From Acinetobacter sp. YWS30-1 (GTDB taxonomy: Bacteria > Pseudomonadota > Gammaproteobacteria > Pseudomonadales > Moraxellaceae): a stretch of 64,000 nucleotides of DNA. This document shows, piece after piece, positions 45,331-56,470 of this stretch (position 1 is the stretch's first letter; each line of letters begins with the position of its first letter). The translations under genes and the position numbers were made by a program. The notes beneath the pieces were generated by a model. That model was not told the origin of the DNA and ran no database searches. It saw only the letters and a program-made list of their open reading frames with translations. Location of the stretch: the NCBI RefSeq assembly GCF_033558715.1, contig NZ_CP114606.1, positions 744,001 to 808,000 on the forward strand. Direction: 5' to 3'.

Positions 45331-45583
45331 TCGACTTGGACATCGACAATTTTATAGACATTTTAGTGGCTTATAACAGCTACAAAGCATTTTATAAAAT
45401 CTGCAGCAGATCAAGAAATACCTGCTATTACAATTCGAAGAATAAAAACACAACAAAGAAACTGGCCTTTTGCCAGCTTAGGTCGAATATAGAACGCATA
45501 GATAAATTTGTTTAGCCACTCAAAAGCGTAAAGCAGGGTTAAACAAATGCGTCATCTCTTAATCTCTAAGTAGAGGTGAGATC

Positions 45584-46066
45584 ATGAATATTGCAAAAAA
45601 TACCATTTGCCTTTGGTACGATCACGATGCTGAAGAGGCTGCACGCTTTTATGCAGAAACCTTTCCAGACTCGTCAGTAGGAGCAATAGTCCTTGCGCCT
45701 GGAGATTATCCGTCAGGAAAAGAGGGAGATGTCATTACAGTCAATTTTACGGTATTGGGTATTCCATGTATTGGTTTAAATGGTGGACCAGAATTTAAGC
45801 ATAATGAAGCTTTTTCCTTTCAAGTGGCCACACAAGATCAGGAAGAAACGGACCGATACTGGAATGCGATTGTGAACAATAGTGGGCAAGAAAGTGAATG
45901 CGGCTGGTGTAAGGATAAATGGGGAATTTCCTGGCAGATTATCCCAATGGCTTTACTTGAAGCATCTTACAGTTCAGATCCTGCAGTAGCAAAAAGGGTA
46001 TTTGATGCCATGCTTAAAATGAAGAAAATTGATGTAGCAATAATTCAGGCAGCGGTTCGTGGTTAA
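45584..46066 (+). CDS. VOC family protein, PhnB-like (copy 1)
   Basis: 160 aa beginning MNIAKNTICLWYDHDAEEAA, with GIPCIGLNGGP, FSFQVATQDQEETDRYWNAI and CGWCKDKWGISWQIIP. This is the PhnB/3-demethylubiquinone methyltransferase-like VOC group, mostly of unknown function. A good GAGGTGAG ribosome site precedes the ATG. Nearly the same protein is encoded at 56471, with an identical upstream stretch GAGGTGAGATCATGAATAT, so the pair arose by duplication. Followed by a strong terminator. Confidence 0.85.
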   Translation: MNIAKNTICLWYDHDAEEAARFYAETFPDSSVGAIVLAPGDYPSGKEGDVITVNFTVLGIPCIGLNGGPEFKHNEAFSFQVATQDQEETDRYWNAIVNNSGQESECGWCKDKWGISWQIIPMALLEASYSSDPAVAKRVFDAMLKMKKIDVAIIQAAVRG

Positions 46067-46238
46067 GTTATGTGGACTGATACAGCTTATATATCTGATG
46101 TTTCCGATGAAGCGAGTCACTTTATGAATAGACATAGATTGAGCTAAATTTTAAAAATCTCGCGCTTTTTATTTGTACCGACTCAGATTTAAACTTTAAT
46201 GAATTGTCAGCTTGAGTTAAACAATACTTTTATAAAAA

Positions 46239-46266
46239 AGCCCTTGGATTTTTAGAGCCAAGGGCT
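46239..46266. terminator. Terminator before bioB
   Basis: AGCCCTTGG (46239-46247) and CCAAGGGCT (46258-46266) form a perfect 9-bp stem, with A-runs on the left and T-rich sequence on the right; works on either strand. The remainder of 46067-46571 is promoter space for bioB with no gene seen. Confidence 0.75.
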
Positions 46267-46571
46267 CTAAATTTTCTGCCATAAGCTTGGTTTTACTGGC
46301 TTTTGGGAGCTTGATAGTGAGTAAGTTGCAAATTCATTATTAATCTTTATCAAGACAGAAATTGAGAATTTTATTTATAATTTTTATATATAAATAATAA
46401 GGATTAAAGCAGCTTAAATCATAAAATCTTGCAGCATAAAATTGTAATTGATTGAAAAGCTCAGCTTATAAATTAGCGCCATTCCTTCAAATTTTGATAG
46501 AAAAGGCTAAACCATTTTTTAAAAAACCGCGTATTATTTCTGCATTCTTTTTTAACATTGATGTTGAGACT

Positions 46572-47561
46572 ATGATTCGCAATGACTGGACGCGTGACGA
46601 GATTCAGGCACTTTATGATCAACCACTGATGGATCTGCTATTTCAGGCACAGCAAATTCACCGTGAGCATTTTGATGCCAATACCGTACAGGTCAGCACC
46701 TTGCTCTCTATTAAAACCGGTCGTTGTCCGGAAGACTGTAAATACTGTTCCCAGTCTGCCCATTACGATACTGATCTGGAAATTGAAAAAAGAGTAGAGG
46801 TACAAAAAGCCATTGCTGAAGCAAAGCAGGCGAAAGAATCAGGATCGACCCGTTTCTGTATGGGCGCAGCATGGCGGAATCCGCACGAGCGCGATATGCC
46901 TTATGTACTGGAGTTGATCCAAGAAGTAAAAAAGCTGGGTATGGAAACCTGCATGACCTTAGGTATGTTGAATGCCTCCCAGGCAGAACGTTTAAAAGAT
47001 GCTGGACTGGATTATTACAATCATAACCTCGACACTTCGCGTGAATACTACGCGAATGTCATTAGCACCCGAACTTTTGACGATCGCTTAAATACTTTAG
47101 ACCATGTTCGTTCAGCTGGAATTAATGTATGTAGTGGCGGGATTGTCGGCTTGGGTGAAGGTAAACAGGACCGTGTGGGATTATTATTTGAACTGGCGAC
47201 CATGCCAATTCACCCAGAATCGGTGCCAATTAATATGCTGGTGCCAATCGAAGGAACACCGCTCGCCGATGTAGAAAAACTGGATGTGATTGACTGGATC
47301 CGGACGATTGCCGTAGCACGTATCATCATGCCAAAAAGCTATATCCGTCTGTCTGCAGGCCGTGAATCTCTATCTGATTCCGATCAGGCCCTGGCATTCA
47401 TGGCAGGTGCTAACTCACTGTTCTCAGGTGATAAATTACTGACTGCACCGAATAGTGGTGAAGGCAAGGACAAAGCCCTGTTTGCCAAACTAGGACTAAA
47501 AGCTGAAACACCGAAGAAAACCGGCCGTGAGCTTGCTATGGATGCCATGCAGCCTGCTTAA
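46572..47561 (+). CDS. bioB: Biotin synthase
   Basis: 329 aa from ATG 46572 ([12 protein letters not shown]); the frame is open 40 codons further but that part is unlike BioB. Radical-SAM motif [10 protein letters not shown] (CxxxCxxC) binds the 4Fe-4S cluster; [19 protein letters not shown] and SAGRESLS are further BioB marks. It inserts sulfur into dethiobiotin, the last step of biotin synthesis. A terminator follows, so it is transcribed apart from the bioH-bioA-F-C-D genes downstream. Confidence 0.96.
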   Translation: MIRNDWTRDEIQALYDQPLMDLLFQAQQIHREHFDANTVQVSTLLSIKTGRCPEDCKYCSQSAHYDTDLEIEKRVEVQKAIAEAKQAKESGSTRFCMGAAWRNPHERDMPYVLELIQEVKKLGMETCMTLGMLNASQAERLKDAGLDYYNHNLDTSREYYANVISTRTFDDRLNTLDHVRSAGINVCSGGIVGLGEGKQDRVGLLFELATMPIHPESVPINMLVPIEGTPLADVEKLDVIDWIRTIAVARIIMPKSYIRLSAGRESLSDSDQALAFMAGANSLFSGDKLLTAPNSGEGKDKALFAKLGLKAETPKKTGRELAMDAMQPA

Positions 47562-47580
47562 ATTTTGCAGCTGTATATCA

Positions 47581-47613
47581 GGGATCATTCCGAAAGAGAT
47601 TGGTCCCTTTTTT
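47581..47613 (+). terminator. Terminator after bioB
   Basis: GGGATCA (47581-47587) pairs with TGGTCCC (47601-47607, one wobble) followed by six T. Confidence 0.85.
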
Positions 47614-47648
47614 ATTGAATAGATGACAAAAAATAGGGAACAAGATTG

Positions 47649-48371
47649 ATGAAAATTCTGCTCATCAGCGGCTGGGGACTGGGGACTCAGGTACTGAATG
47701 AATTTGTACAGCAGCTAGAAGAGCAGTTAATGCCACAGCATCAGATCGAAGTCTGGGATATCTTTGATCCGAATAATGCAGCAATACTGGCAGAAAAAGT
47801 ACAGGTTGCAGCTGATAAAGATGTACTGATTGGCTGGTCACTTGGTGGACAATTAGCTTTATTATTGGCTAATGCAATCTATCAGCAGATACAAGTCACC
47901 AAACCTGTAATTGCCTGTATGTCAAACCCCTGCTTTGTGGCACAAGAAAACTGGCCTCATGCTATGCCCAAAGTGCAGTATGAGCAATTTAAGCATGCGG
48001 TGATGTTACAACCTCAACAGGCTCTAAAACGTTTCTGTGCACTGGTTACTTTAGGTTCAGTAGCACCACGAGAACGAGCGAAACATTTACAAGAGCAATT
48101 GGTAAATATTGATTTATCCTATCAGCATTCTCATCTCTATCTTTTAGAACAATTAAATTTGGTAGATATCTTAAAAAGCTATCCTGGCAAGATGCTATTT
48201 ATAAATTCTGAGAACGATATGTTAGTTCCCTACAAAGTTATACAAAATATTGCACATTTCAATGCAGATCATCTGAACTTGGTAAAAATTTCAGCTGCGC
48301 ACGATGCTATCCTGTTCGATACCAGTTTGGTCATTGAGCCAATCTTGCAATTTTTACAAAAACTTAGTTAA
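47649..48371 (+). CDS. bioH: BioH-like alpha/beta hydrolase
   Basis: 240 aa from ATG 47649. Alpha/beta-hydrolase fold with nucleophile Ser in IGWSLGGQLA, Asp in NSENDMLVP and His in SAAHDAILF; the start LLISGWGLG supplies the oxyanion region. By family and place ahead of bioA it should be the pimeloyl-ACP methyl ester esterase that ends pimelate synthesis begun by BioC. The sequence is divergent from E. coli BioH, so another esterase type (BioG-like) is possible. It lies 70 bp before bioA. Confidence 0.75.
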   Translation: MKILLISGWGLGTQVLNEFVQQLEEQLMPQHQIEVWDIFDPNNAAILAEKVQVAADKDVLIGWSLGGQLALLLANAIYQQIQVTKPVIACMSNPCFVAQENWPHAMPKVQYEQFKHAVMLQPQQALKRFCALVTLGSVAPRERAKHLQEQLVNIDLSYQHSHLYLLEQLNLVDILKSYPGKMLFINSENDMLVPYKVIQNIAHFNADHLNLVKISAAHDAILFDTSLVIEPILQFLQKLS

Positions 48372-48440
48372 TCAGAAAAATGCTAAAGGTCAGCTAGATG
48401 TTCATTTCAGAATTAAACCGTTAAGATCAGGACAGCGCTA

Positions 48441-49739
48441 TTGTTTAGGTTATTTTCCGTGCACGATTCTTTTGATCAGCAGCATATCTGGCATCCATAT
48501 ACTTCCATGACTCATCCTTTGCCTTGTTACAAGGTGAGGGCGGCACATGGTGCTGTAATTGAACTGGAAGATGGCACACAGCTGATTGACGGGATGTCGT
48601 CCTGGTGGTGCACGATCCATGGTTATAACCATCCAGAGCTGAATCAGGCGGTGCAGACCCAGTTGCAATCCATGTCCCATGTCATGTTTGGTGGCCTGAC
48701 CCATCAGCCGGCGATTGATCTGGCTAAATTGCTGATTGAGATTACTCCAGAGCCACTGGATCGGATTTTCTATGCCGATTCCGGTTCGGTTGCTGTGGAA
48801 GTGGCTTTGAAAATGGCGGTGCAATACTGGCATGCCCGTGGTCAGGCACAGAAAAGCAATTTTGTGACTACACGTTCTGGCTATCATGGCGATACCTGGA
48901 ATGCCATGTCAGTCTGCGATCCGGTCACGGGTATGCACCAGATTTTTGGTTCCAGTCTGCCAAACCGTTATTTTGTTCCGGCACCACAAAGCCGCTTTGA
49001 TGGGGAATGGCAAGCTGATGATATCCAGCCACTGGAACAATTGTTAGCAGAAAAGCATGAACAGATTGCAGCCATGATCATTGAACCGATTGTGCAGGGA
49101 GCAGGTGGTATGCGCCTGTATCATCCAGAATACCTGCGCCAGGTACGTCAGCTGTGTGATCGTTACAATATTCTGTTAATTCTGGATGAAATCGCGACTG
49201 GTTTTGGTCGGAGCGGCAAACTGTTTGCCTGTGAACATGCGGGTGTTAGCCCGGATATCATGTGTCTGGGCAAGGCGCTGACTAGCGGTTATATGACTTT
49301 GTCAGCCACACTGACGACTGCGCATGTCGCAGAAACCATTTCCAGTGGTGAAGCAGGCGTATTTATGCATGGCCCGACCTTTATGGCGAATCCACTGGCC
49401 TGTGCAGTGGCACTCAAAAGCACCCAGCTTTTATTGTCACAGGACTGGCAGGCAAGAGTGCAACAGATTGAACAAGTATTAAAAGACCATTTACAGCCAT
49501 TAAATGCCTTGCCGCAGGTTGCGGATATCCGCGTACTTGGCGCGATTGGAGTCGTGGAGTTACAGCAATCTGTTGATCTGGCTAGCTTCCAGGCAGAATG
49601 TGTACGCCGTGGCGTATGGATTCGTCCCTTTGGTCGGTTGGTCTATGTGATGCCACCATTTGTGATTTCTGCTGAACAACTTAAAACTTTACTGGTGCAT
49701 ATGTGCGAGATGATTCAGGCAATGGGAGCAACAGCATGA
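48441..49739 (+). CDS. bioA: Adenosylmethionine-8-amino-7-oxononanoate aminotransferase
   Basis: 432 aa. IWHPYTSM near the start, [28 protein letters not shown] and [10 protein letters not shown] with the PLP Lys identify BioA, which makes 7,8-diaminopelargonate with SAM as amino donor. No ATG is available at the 5' end: TTG at 48441 or GTG at 48459 ([11 protein letters not shown]) must be used. A GTG start would give 426 aa, closer to the family. The stop overlaps the bioF start as ATGA. Confidence 0.93.
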   Translation: MFRLFSVHDSFDQQHIWHPYTSMTHPLPCYKVRAAHGAVIELEDGTQLIDGMSSWWCTIHGYNHPELNQAVQTQLQSMSHVMFGGLTHQPAIDLAKLLIEITPEPLDRIFYADSGSVAVEVALKMAVQYWHARGQAQKSNFVTTRSGYHGDTWNAMSVCDPVTGMHQIFGSSLPNRYFVPAPQSRFDGEWQADDIQPLEQLLAEKHEQIAAMIIEPIVQGAGGMRLYHPEYLRQVRQLCDRYNILLILDEIATGFGRSGKLFACEHAGVSPDIMCLGKALTSGYMTLSATLTTAHVAETISSGEAGVFMHGPTFMANPLACAVALKSTQLLLSQDWQARVQQIEQVLKDHLQPLNALPQVADIRVLGAIGVVELQQSVDLASFQAECVRRGVWIRPFGRLVYVMPPFVISAEQLKTLLVHMCEMIQAMGATA

Positions 49740-50905
49740 AGCATCTGGAATATTTTCAGCAGCAACTGGATGATTTGAAACAGCAGGGCCAGTATCGCCA
49801 GTTTAAGCAGGGGATTTCCAGCCAGCCTTATCTTCAGCTGAATGGAATTGAGATGCTGAATCTGGCATCCAATGACTATCTTGGTCTGGCGGCCGATCTG
49901 CAGCTGCGGGAAGAGTTTTTTGATCTGACACCGCTTGCTGAACGACAGATGAGTGCCAGTTCTTCGCGCCTGCTGACTGGAAATTTCCCGGCCTATGAAC
50001 AGCTGGAGACCAGCATGGCGCAGGCTTTTGGTCGTTCGGTGCTGTTATTTAATAGCGGCTATCATATGAATATCGGGATTCTGCCAGCATTGGCGGATAG
50101 CAAGACCGTTATTATTGCCGACAAGCTGGTACATGCCAGCATCATTGATGGTATCCGTTTATCCAATGCCAGCTATGTACGCTACCGGCACAATGATCTG
50201 GAACATCTACAGCAGCTTTTAGTAAAGTATCAGGCAGATGAAAATATTCAGCGCATCATTGTCGTCACTGAATCCATTTTTAGTATGGATGGTGATGAAA
50301 CGGATCTCGGTGCATTAGTGGCACTCAAACAGCAATTTGATAAGGTTATGCTGTATGTGGATGAAGCCCATGCCATTGGTGTGCGTGGTGAACACGGGCT
50401 GGGTTGTGCTGAGGAGTATCAGGTCATAGACCAGATTGACCTGCTGGTCGGGACTTTTGGCAAGGCGCTGGCTTCAGTCGGTGGCTATCTGGTCTGTCAT
50501 CCGCTCATTCGTGAATATCTGATCAACAGCATGCGTCCGCTAATTTTTAGTACTGCACAGCCCCCAATCTGTATGGTCTGGACGCATTTTATTTTCCAGA
50601 AAATGCAAGCAATGAGGGAAGAGCGCCAACAGCTTGCCAGTCTGGCCAGTCGCTGTCATCAGGGCATTCAGGCCTTGGGTTATGTCTGTCCATCCAGTTC
50701 TCAAATTGTACCGGTAATTATTGGCGATGCAGCTAAAACCGTCGCTGCAGCAGAATATGTACAGCAAAAAGGTTTTTATGTCCTGCCAGTACGTCCACCG
50801 ACTGTACCTAAAAACACTTCCAGATTGCGAATCTGTTTACATCAGCAGGTCAGTCCGGCACAGTTGCAACAGTTGCAGGATGCTCTGCAGGAGTTGCCAC
50901 GATGA
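49736..50905 (+). CDS. bioF: 8-amino-7-oxononanoate synthase
   Basis: 389 aa from the ATG at 49736 that overlaps the bioA stop by four bases. [12 protein letters not shown] near the N-terminus, [16 protein letters not shown] and [12 protein letters not shown] (PLP Lys) are standard. It condenses pimeloyl-ACP with alanine. Length matches the family. Its own stop overlaps bioC in the same ATGA manner, showing translational coupling. Confidence 0.95.
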   Translation: MKHLEYFQQQLDDLKQQGQYRQFKQGISSQPYLQLNGIEMLNLASNDYLGLAADLQLREEFFDLTPLAERQMSASSSRLLTGNFPAYEQLETSMAQAFGRSVLLFNSGYHMNIGILPALADSKTVIIADKLVHASIIDGIRLSNASYVRYRHNDLEHLQQLLVKYQADENIQRIIVVTESIFSMDGDETDLGALVALKQQFDKVMLYVDEAHAIGVRGEHGLGCAEEYQVIDQIDLLVGTFGKALASVGGYLVCHPLIREYLINSMRPLIFSTAQPPICMVWTHFIFQKMQAMREERQQLASLASRCHQGIQALGYVCPSSSQIVPVIIGDAAKTVAAAEYVQQKGFYVLPVRPPTVPKNTSRLRICLHQQVSPAQLQQLQDALQELPR

Positions 50906-51654
50906 AAACTGATCAGGTCGCGCAGCGCTTTGCTCAGGCACAGTCTAGCTATGAACAGCATGCTATTGCCCAGCGTCGGGTAGCAATGGAACTGGTCCAG
51001 TATATGCAAGCGCATATTCCGGTAAATTTACAGCGTATCCTGGAAATTGGCTGTGGTTCAGGTCTGTTTACCCGCCAGCTGATGCAGCATTACAGTTTCG
51101 ACCAGTTGTTTTTAAATGACCTTTATCCAGAAGTTAAACAGCATTTTGAGGAAGATGGCCGGATTTACTGGGGAATTGGCAATATTGAAACTTTGCCACT
51201 GCCACAATCGCTGGATCTGGTGGTGTCCTGTTCTGCCTTGCAATGGGTGCAGCATCTGGACGCTTTATTTGTGAAAATTTATCAGGCTTTAAATCCCTCT
51301 GGTTTGTTCTGCTTTGCCAGCTATGCACAGGATAATTTAAAAGAAATTAAGGTACTAACTGGACAGGGGCTGGAATATCGCTCACCTCCACAAATGGTTG
51401 AACTGCTGGAATCTTGTGGTTTTGAGGTCCTGATGCAGGAGGAACAGCATCTGATTCTGGAGTTTGAACATCCTCGCGAGGTACTGAAACATATCAAAGC
51501 CACCGGCGTACAGGCAACGGCAGAGGGTTTCCGCTGGAGCAAATCTTCCTTACAGCTTTTTTATGAGCGATATCAAAAATTCCAGCTATCAGATAGCCAG
51601 AAGTATCCTTTGACCTATCACCCGATTTATCTCATTGCACGGAAGCACCCATGA
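50902..51654 (+). CDS. bioC: Malonyl-ACP O-methyltransferase
   Basis: 250 aa. Starts [20 protein letters not shown], typical of BioC, followed by the SAM-binding motif [15 protein letters not shown] and [11 protein letters not shown]. It methylates malonyl-ACP so that fatty acid synthesis can make a pimeloyl chain; the BioH-like enzyme removes the methyl group later. ATGA overlap with both bioF and bioD. Confidence 0.93.
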   Translation: MKTDQVAQRFAQAQSSYEQHAIAQRRVAMELVQYMQAHIPVNLQRILEIGCGSGLFTRQLMQHYSFDQLFLNDLYPEVKQHFEEDGRIYWGIGNIETLPLPQSLDLVVSCSALQWVQHLDALFVKIYQALNPSGLFCFASYAQDNLKEIKVLTGQGLEYRSPPQMVELLESCGFEVLMQEEQHLILEFEHPREVLKHIKATGVQATAEGFRWSKSSLQLFYERYQKFQLSDSQKYPLTYHPIYLIARKHP

Positions 51655-52301
51655 ACGCAAACATCTATTTTGTCAGCGGTATAGATACCGGTATTGGCAA
51701 GACCTATGCCACCGGTTTTCTGGCCAAAATCTGGAATGCGCAGGGCATTCGTACTATCACCCAGAAGTTGATCCAGACTGGCAACACTGATCTGTCTGAA
51801 GATATCGAACAGCATCGCAAGATTATGGGCTGCGGCTTGCTGCCAGAAGATCAGCAAAAGCTGACTATGCCGGAAATTTATAGCTATCCGGCATCGCCCC
51901 ATCTGGCAGCACGTTTGGACCAGCGTCCAGTAGATTTTCAAAAAATTGAACAGGCTACACAGCAACTGGCCGCACAGTTTGACCGTGTTCTGCTGGAAGG
52001 AGCAGGTGGCCTGATGGTACCACTAACAGAAGACCTGCTCACCGTAGACTATATTGCCGCACAGCAGTTTCCTGTTATTCTGGTGACCTCAGGTCGTCTT
52101 GGCAGTATCAACCACACTCTGCTCAGTCTGGAACTGCTCAAGCAGCGTAAGATTGAGCTGTATGCGCTGGCATTTAACCATGCCGATGATGCTCAGGATG
52201 CAGTCATTGCACAGGATACTATTCAGTATCTGCAGCAATGTTTGCAAAAGGATTTTCCAAATGCACAGTGGCTAGATATTCCGGTATTTCAGGAAATCTG
52301 A
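51651..52301 (+). CDS. bioD: Dethiobiotin synthetase
   Basis: 216 aa. P-loop [13 protein letters not shown] at the N-terminus, [10 protein letters not shown] in the middle and [16 protein letters not shown] toward the end. It carboxylates and closes diaminopelargonate using ATP. Last gene of the bioA-F-C-D run, coupled by a 4-base overlap. The following 367 bp up to the IS at 52669 hold no gene that I can see. Confidence 0.95.
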   Translation: MNANIYFVSGIDTGIGKTYATGFLAKIWNAQGIRTITQKLIQTGNTDLSEDIEQHRKIMGCGLLPEDQQKLTMPEIYSYPASPHLAARLDQRPVDFQKIEQATQQLAAQFDRVLLEGAGGLMVPLTEDLLTVDYIAAQQFPVILVTSGRLGSINHTLLSLELLKQRKIELYALAFNHADDAQDAVIAQDTIQYLQQCLQKDFPNAQWLDIPVFQEI

Positions 52302-52668
52302 ATTTCTGTTTTAGCCTGGTAGTATGGCGCTATGCAATAAAGAAAATTCATCTGAAACAGTTTCTGTTGACCGGAATTGAGCTATCGAGAATGTGAAATT
52401 TATAGCGTATTGCAACAAAAGCCAGCCTGATCCGGACAGGGTGGTCATTCAGCTAAACTTTTTTCTGCCAGAAAATATTTTAAGTTGAAGCGTAGCTCTC
52501 TGTCTGATCCTGCTACTGTAACAAGATGAAATTCTCAATTTAGATATTATTTTTGTGGCTCGGCGCATTCCTGTTCAAAGTATGCGGTTGTGCTTTTCCT
52601 GAGATGAATAAGCTCTGGAACATGAAAATTAATTTCTTATATTCAAAAATCTATAAAAATTAAGAATA

Positions 52669-53582
52669 GGCCTCTTTCATAAATCAAAAAACAAACAGTC
52701 TCTTGCTGATTATTTGTACCGAAGAATTTTAAATATTCATGCATAATCTGCGGATGAAATACATCGATTCAAAGAAGCTTTCTGATCCTCAGTTCAAGCG
52801 ATACACAGGCATCTCATGGTCAACTTTCTATTTGATGGTTGAGCAATTGCAGAAGCATGTCTCTGCCAAAGGCAGACTGCCCAAGTTAAGCCTGGAGGAT
52901 CAGGTCCTGCTCTGTCTGAGCTATTGGCGGGAATACCGAACCTTATTTCACGTTGCGACGAGTTACGGGGTTTCAGAGCCCACAGCCTCAAGAATTGTCC
53001 GTCATGTTGAAGACTGCCTGATTCGGTCCAATCTGTTTAATTTACCCAAAGATTTACCCGAGGGCGAAGGCATCGACTGGAATGTTGTAATCGTGGATGC
53101 CACGGAAATTCCAATCCAAAGGCCTAAAAAAACAGAAGAAAAGCTATAGCGGCAAGAAAAAGACCCATACCTTTAAAGTACAGGCCATGATTCACTACAA
53201 AACTCAGCAAATTCTGAGTTTATGTACGAGTCGTGGTGCAGTGCATGATTTCGAGTTGTTCAAACGCAATTTAAACCAGATTCCTTTTGGGGCTTTTATC
53301 CCTGCAGATAAAGGCTATCAGGGGATTTATGTGTTGTATCCGAATAGCCTGTTGCCATTAAAAGCCAAAAGACACTGTAAATTGGATCCTGAATTGAAAA
53401 TCTATAATCAAGAAATCAATAAAAGAAGAATCGGAATTGAGCATGTATTTGGCAGCCTGAAAACCTTCAAAATCCTTGCTGAGCGTTATCGAAATAGAGG
53501 TAAAAGGCTTGGTTTGAGATTCAATTTAATCGCTGGAATCTACAACTTGGAACTGAGCAAAAAATGATTTATGAAAGAGGTC
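52669..53582 (+). mobile_element. IS5-family (IS427-like group) insertion sequence
   Basis: 914 bp with 18-bp ends GGCCTCTTTCATAAATCA and its complement (one mismatch at the outer end), flanked by TA on both sides (52667-52668, 53583-53584), the target duplication of the IS427-type group. The single inside gene is split into two frames at an A7 run. It lies between bioD and ampC, 330 bp upstream of the latter. Confidence 0.9.
52739..53567 (+). CDS. IS427-type transposase in two frames
   Basis: Frame one (52739-53149) has the N-terminal helix-turn-helix-like part (SLEDQVLLCLSYWREYRTL, SYGVSEPTASRIV) and the first catalytic Asp in VVIVDATEIPIQRP. Frame two, to 53567, has the remainder with ADKGYQG (second Asp) and KRRIGIEHVFGSLK (Glu). 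They join at A7 (53126-53132): dropping one A yields RPKKQKKSYSGKKKTH, a continuous family-typical sequence. Either a slippage-based fusion, known for this group, or an inactivating one-base change. Confidence 0.88.
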
Positions 53583-53911
53583 TATTGAAATTCGATTTAA
53601 TAATTTTTTAGTCAATAAAATAAAAGCTTAAGTTTAGAGATATAGCTAAATTTAGCTTATTTTTATTTAACTCTTATATTTTATTTTCAAATTTTATAGG
53701 TATGGCAATTCTACCATTTTTATAAAAAAATGGAGAAAGCTTGGAAGGACTATATGTCCTCTATGAGGGAGCAACTTATAGACAAGAGAGATTGAATAGT
53801 TCAGAAATTGAATTCACTAATTAATAGAAAGAGAAATAAAGAATCTATTAAGGATGAGTGGGGAAATAAGTGAGAAGATAACCACTTTCTTAAATGGGAT
53901 AAAAAATAAGA
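53583..53911. other. Gene-free stretch upstream of ampC
   Basis: 329 bp, AT-rich, between the IS end and the ampC start. No reading frame or clear hairpin seen; it should hold the ampC promoter. Confidence 0.4.
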
Positions 53912-55073
53912 ATGGTTTTAAGTACTGTGAAAGGATTTAAGGCAGGAATCATTGCCTTGGCTATAGGATGGAGCGTTCAGGCAAATGCAGATGACACAAA
54001 GGGAAATTATATTAAGGCTGCTATTGATCAGTCATTCAAGCCGCTCATGCAACAATATGATGTATTGGGAATGGCAGTCGGGGTGATTTATCAGGGAAAA
54101 AATCATGAATACTATTATGGCCTGCAATCTCATATCGACCATAAAGCTGTAAATCGGCAAACAATTTTTGAATTAGGTTCTGTAAGTAAAATTTTTACGG
54201 GCATTGCAGGGGGCTATGCCAAGAGTCAGAGCCAAGCTTTCTTTTAATGATCATCCAGCTAAGTATTGGCCTGATTTAAAGAATTCAGAAATCAACAAAG
54301 TCAGTTTGCTGGAATTAGCCACTTATACGAGTGGCAATTTACCTTTGCAATTTCCGGATCAGGTTAAGACAGAACAGCAAGTTTTAGAGTATTTCCAAGA
54401 TTGGCAGGTTAAGCATCCGCCTGGCCAATATCGGCAATATTCAAATCCCAGTATTGGCTTATTTGGTGAGTTAAGTGCAAGATCAATGAATGTTCCTTTT
54501 AGCGTATTGCTGGAACAGACGATTTTTCCAAAACTCAATTTAAAGAATACCTATATTAATGTTCCGAAAGCACAAAGGGTTCATTATGCTTTTGGTTATG
54601 ATCAGAACAATCATCCGGTGCGAGTAACCCCGGGAGCTTTGGATGCCCAGGCCTATGGAGTGAAATCTACACTTCCCGATATGCTGAAATTATTAGATGC
54701 CAATCTGAATCCGAAAAAGAACAAGACTGATATTAAACAAGCGCTTCTGGAAACTCATCATGGATATTTTAAGCTTGGAAAAATGACCCAAGCACTCGGT
54801 TGGGAGAACTTTTCATATCCGACGACGCTCGATATTTTGCTGGAAAGTAATTCTGAAAAAGTCGTGATGCAAGCAAATCGGGTAGTCAAAAATACTGTTC
54901 AGGAAAAATCACAAGTTTTTCATAAAACTGGTTCAACCAATGGCTTTGGAACCTATGTGCTGTTTATTCCGGAAGAAAATTTTGGACTGGTGATGATGAT
55001 GAATAAAAAAATTCCCAATGCAGAGCGAATTAAGGCAGCCTATCAAGTCTTTCAGTCCATAAAAAACAGTTAA
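53912..55073 (+). pseudogene. ampC: Class C beta-lactamase (ADC-like), frameshifted
   Basis: The first frame (53912-54247) has a signal peptide ([12 protein letters not shown]) and the catalytic SVSK motif in [11 protein letters not shown]. The second (from about 54230 to 55073) continues [17 protein letters not shown] with the YSN motif in RQYSNPSIG and KTG in [12 protein letters not shown]. Removing one C of the CC at 54232-54233 restores a protein of about 386 aa, typical for the family, which hydrolyses cephalosporins in the periplasm. As written it is disrupted; a sequencing error would look the same. An IS lies 330 bp upstream, and a terminator follows. Confidence 0.88.
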
Positions 55074-55176
55074 GTTTATTAAGCCTGAGTAGAAGGAAAT
55101 GTCTCATGATTTTTGAGCTAGGGTATTTCCTTCTTTTGAAAAGAGGTTGATTCTTAAACTCTAACTGAAGTAAAAG

Positions 55177-55199
55177 CCTCCTAATTTCGGAGGTTTTTA
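55177..55199 (+). terminator. Terminator after ampC
   Basis: CCTCC (55177-55181) and GGAGG (55189-55193) with a 7-nt loop, followed by TTTTT. Confidence 0.7.
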
Positions 55200-55347
55200 T
55201 TTTGTATCGATAAGAGTGGTAGATTTTACTGGTTGAGAAAAATTCATCCTATAAATTTTAAAATGAAATTTAATAATATTAAAGTTCAAAATAGGGTAAG
55301 CTTATTTAATTAAGATTGAATCAGATTAGATAGATTTCAGGTCATTC

Positions 55348-56265
55348 ATGTTAGAACTTCGTCATTTAAAAACCTTAGTCGCGTTACGGGAACATGGTTC
55401 ACTGGTTGCAGCAGCAGGAGATCTTTGTCTCACGCCTTCAGCTTTATCCCATCAGCTTCGTGAATTAGATCAATGGTTCGGAGTCGAAATCGTCAATCGC
55501 CGTAGTCGCCCGGTCAGTTTTTCCAATGTCGGGCAGCGCTTACTGAAGCTGGCAGATGATATTTTGCCTCAAGTCCATGTTGCACAGAGTGATATCATTC
55601 GCATTGTGCATGGGCAGACAGGACGGATCATTTTTTCTTCCGAATGCCATAGCTGTTTCGACTGGTTGATGCCTTTACTGAATCAATATCGTATTCAATA
55701 TCCAGATGTAGATTTGGATTTCGCTTCTGGCTTTGAGGCCAATCCGCATGAACTGTTACAAACTGGGGAATTCGATCTACTTATTACCGCCGATCCGATT
55801 GAACTAAAGGGCATAGAGTATTTCCCGATTTTTGAATATGAATCGCGTCTGGTTCTTTCTAATACCCATCCTTTAGTGCGTTCCCAAAGTATTAGCGTCC
55901 AGGAATTGGCGGAAGAAACACTGATTACTTATCCAGTGGATAAGCACCGTCTGGACATCATGTCACATCTGTTTATTCCAGCGAATATTTTACCGAAACA
56001 GATTCGAACCACCGACTTAACTCAAATGTTAATTCAGCTGGTTGCCAGTGGTCGGGGAATTGCAGCCTTGCCAGATTGGGTAGTGAATGAATATGAACAA
56101 AAGGGCTGGGTGACTTCATGCCGTTTGGAGTGTGTAGCACCTAAAGGATTACGTCGGACTTTATATGCAGGTTATCGAACTGAAGAAAAGCAGAAAGATT
56201 ATTTCGAAGGATTTTTAAAGCAGCTTGACCGATTCTCTAAAAAGAGAACCACATATTATGATTAA
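55348..56265 (+). CDS. LysR-type regulator, MetR-like (copy 2)
   Basis: 305 aa, colinear with the MetR-like protein at 31985 and the same length, with the same marks (SLVAAAGDLCLTPSALSHQL, FSSECHSCFDW, VASGRGIAALPDWV). Differences are spread through the protein, and the codon use here is more GC-rich than in copy 1, so this is not a recent duplication. The nearest neighbours (ampC, VOC copy 2) are not methionine genes. Which copy regulates methionine synthesis, or whether they form mixed dimers, is open. Confidence 0.87.
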   Translation: MLELRHLKTLVALREHGSLVAAAGDLCLTPSALSHQLRELDQWFGVEIVNRRSRPVSFSNVGQRLLKLADDILPQVHVAQSDIIRIVHGQTGRIIFSSECHSCFDWLMPLLNQYRIQYPDVDLDFASGFEANPHELLQTGEFDLLITADPIELKGIEYFPIFEYESRLVLSNTHPLVRSQSISVQELAEETLITYPVDKHRLDIMSHLFIPANILPKQIRTTDLTQMLIQLVASGRGIAALPDWVVNEYEQKGWVTSCRLECVAPKGLRRTLYAGYRTEEKQKDYFEGFLKQLDRFSKKRTTYYD

Positions 56266-56470
56266 GGGGTGATTAAGGTTTCTTCTCGACTCTTTAAAAA
56301 TATTCTTTCAGATGATGCTCTCGGCCAATTAGATCAATAAATATACAATTCTAAAACAGGCTTATCTTAATTTTGGGTGAAAGATGGGAAGAATAGGACT
56401 CAACTAATAGATGAGATATTGAAGAGTTCTTAAGTAGTCTAAAACCTATTCTGAAAGAAGAGGTGAGATC

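Noticed and set aside
45306..45515. 69-aa frame upstream of the first PhnB-like gene
   Set aside because: Composition (Asn, Lys, Tyr, Cys rich) is that of translated AT-rich noncoding DNA, and it overlaps a minus-strand fragment that looks more like protein.
46452..46571. N-terminal extension of biotin synthase
   Set aside because: The extra 40 residues do not resemble BioB; MIRNDWTR at 46572 matches the usual family start.
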